From NCBI GenBank assembly GCA_023391335.1, contig JAEWBG010000019.1, positions 23,439 to 87,438 on the forward strand: a stretch of 64,000 bases of DNA, given 5' to 3'. The translations under genes were made by a program, and so were the position numbers. This DNA comes from Pseudomonadota bacterium (lineage in GTDB: Bacteria; Pseudomonadota; Gammaproteobacteria; Steroidobacterales; Steroidobacteraceae). The notes under the pieces were generated by a model. That model did not search any database. It was given only the letters and a program-made list of their open reading frames with translations, and had not been told where the DNA came from. Below, piece after piece: positions 63,928 through 64,000 of the stretch (position 1 is its first letter; each line of letters begins with the position of its first letter).

Positions 63928-64000
63928 ATGACCGAGAAGAAGATCAAGCAAGAAGTGATTGATGAGTTGATGAAGGAGTACCGCGGCCCGGAGGATTTCC
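63928..64000 (+). mobile_element. IS256-family transposase, start only (cut by window end)
   Basis: Only 24 codons are seen, reading MTEKKIKQEVIDELMKEYRG then PEDF. The VIDELxKxxxxPEDF pattern is the common N-terminus of IS256-type transposases. A good ribosome site AGAGGAG is at 63915-63921. Upstream, GACTTTTTGTGTGTGGGGTC leads into an 8-bp inverted repeat GTCATACC (63901-63908) and GGTATGAC (63925-63932). The element end is probably between 63870 and 63890, but cannot be fixed without the other end. Confidence 0.72.

Overview
The window looks like a GC-rich gammaproteobacterial chromosome, probably from the Xanthomonadales/Nevskiales/Steroidobacteraceae side of the class. The reasons are the gene order topA-smg-dprA-LysM with def-fmt-rsmB-DUF4390-NtrY-like-NtrX-like, a transhydrogenase with split alpha subunit, an aryl-polyene (xanthomonadin-like) pigment cluster and a PEP-CTERM protein. 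This placement is inference from gene content; no similarity search was run. No rRNA, tRNA or CRISPR was seen.

Layout. 1-19.2 kb is mostly ordinary chromosome: a truncated MATE exporter, a thiolase, a PEP-CTERM protein behind a near-perfect sigma-54 promoter and before a strong terminator, ferrochelatase, a VOC protein, a YceI lipoprotein divergent from a cytochrome b561-YceI pair, a CoA hydrolase/transferase, a fructosamine-kinase-like protein, type 2 PyrF, an M14 peptidase, a DUF4124 protein, a 5'-3' exonuclease, an HNH protein and the pntA1-pntA2-pntB operon.

19.4-39.4 kb is the accessory highlight: a cluster for a type II PKS-made aryl polyene. A plus-strand operon (19464-24772) carries a membrane protein, two hotdog dehydratases, a lipid-A-type acyltransferase, a LolA-like carrier and an MMPL exporter. 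A minus-strand group (24929-28862) has a flavin-dependent halogenase-like protein, a chain length factor, a ketosynthase and an ACP. A lone plus-strand gene (about 28982-29974) is a XanB2/Hyg5-type chorismatase likely to supply the hydroxybenzoate starter. A long minus-strand operon (30692-38635) has an AMP-ligase, a second ketosynthase, a ketoreductase, two tandem halogenase-like proteins, a GT2 glycosyltransferase, a second ACP and a PlsC-like acyltransferase. A phosphopantetheinyl transferase that could activate both ACPs lies divergently at 38672. Between the convergent ends at 29974 and 30692 is an array of seven palindrome-like repeats.

39.3-64 kb returns to housekeeping: an ECF sigma operon with DUF3619-like, small secreted and DUF3106 proteins; priA; argS; a SPOR protein; an NtrY-like kinase with an NtrX-like regulator whose AAA+ domain looks inactive; DUF4390, rsmB, fmt, def; then LysM, dprA, smg, topA; hemF, rlmJ, tag, hemB, aroE. 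The right edge cuts the start of an IS256-type transposase. Several short repeat families occupy the intergenic spaces, and one of them sits directly in front of three start codons.
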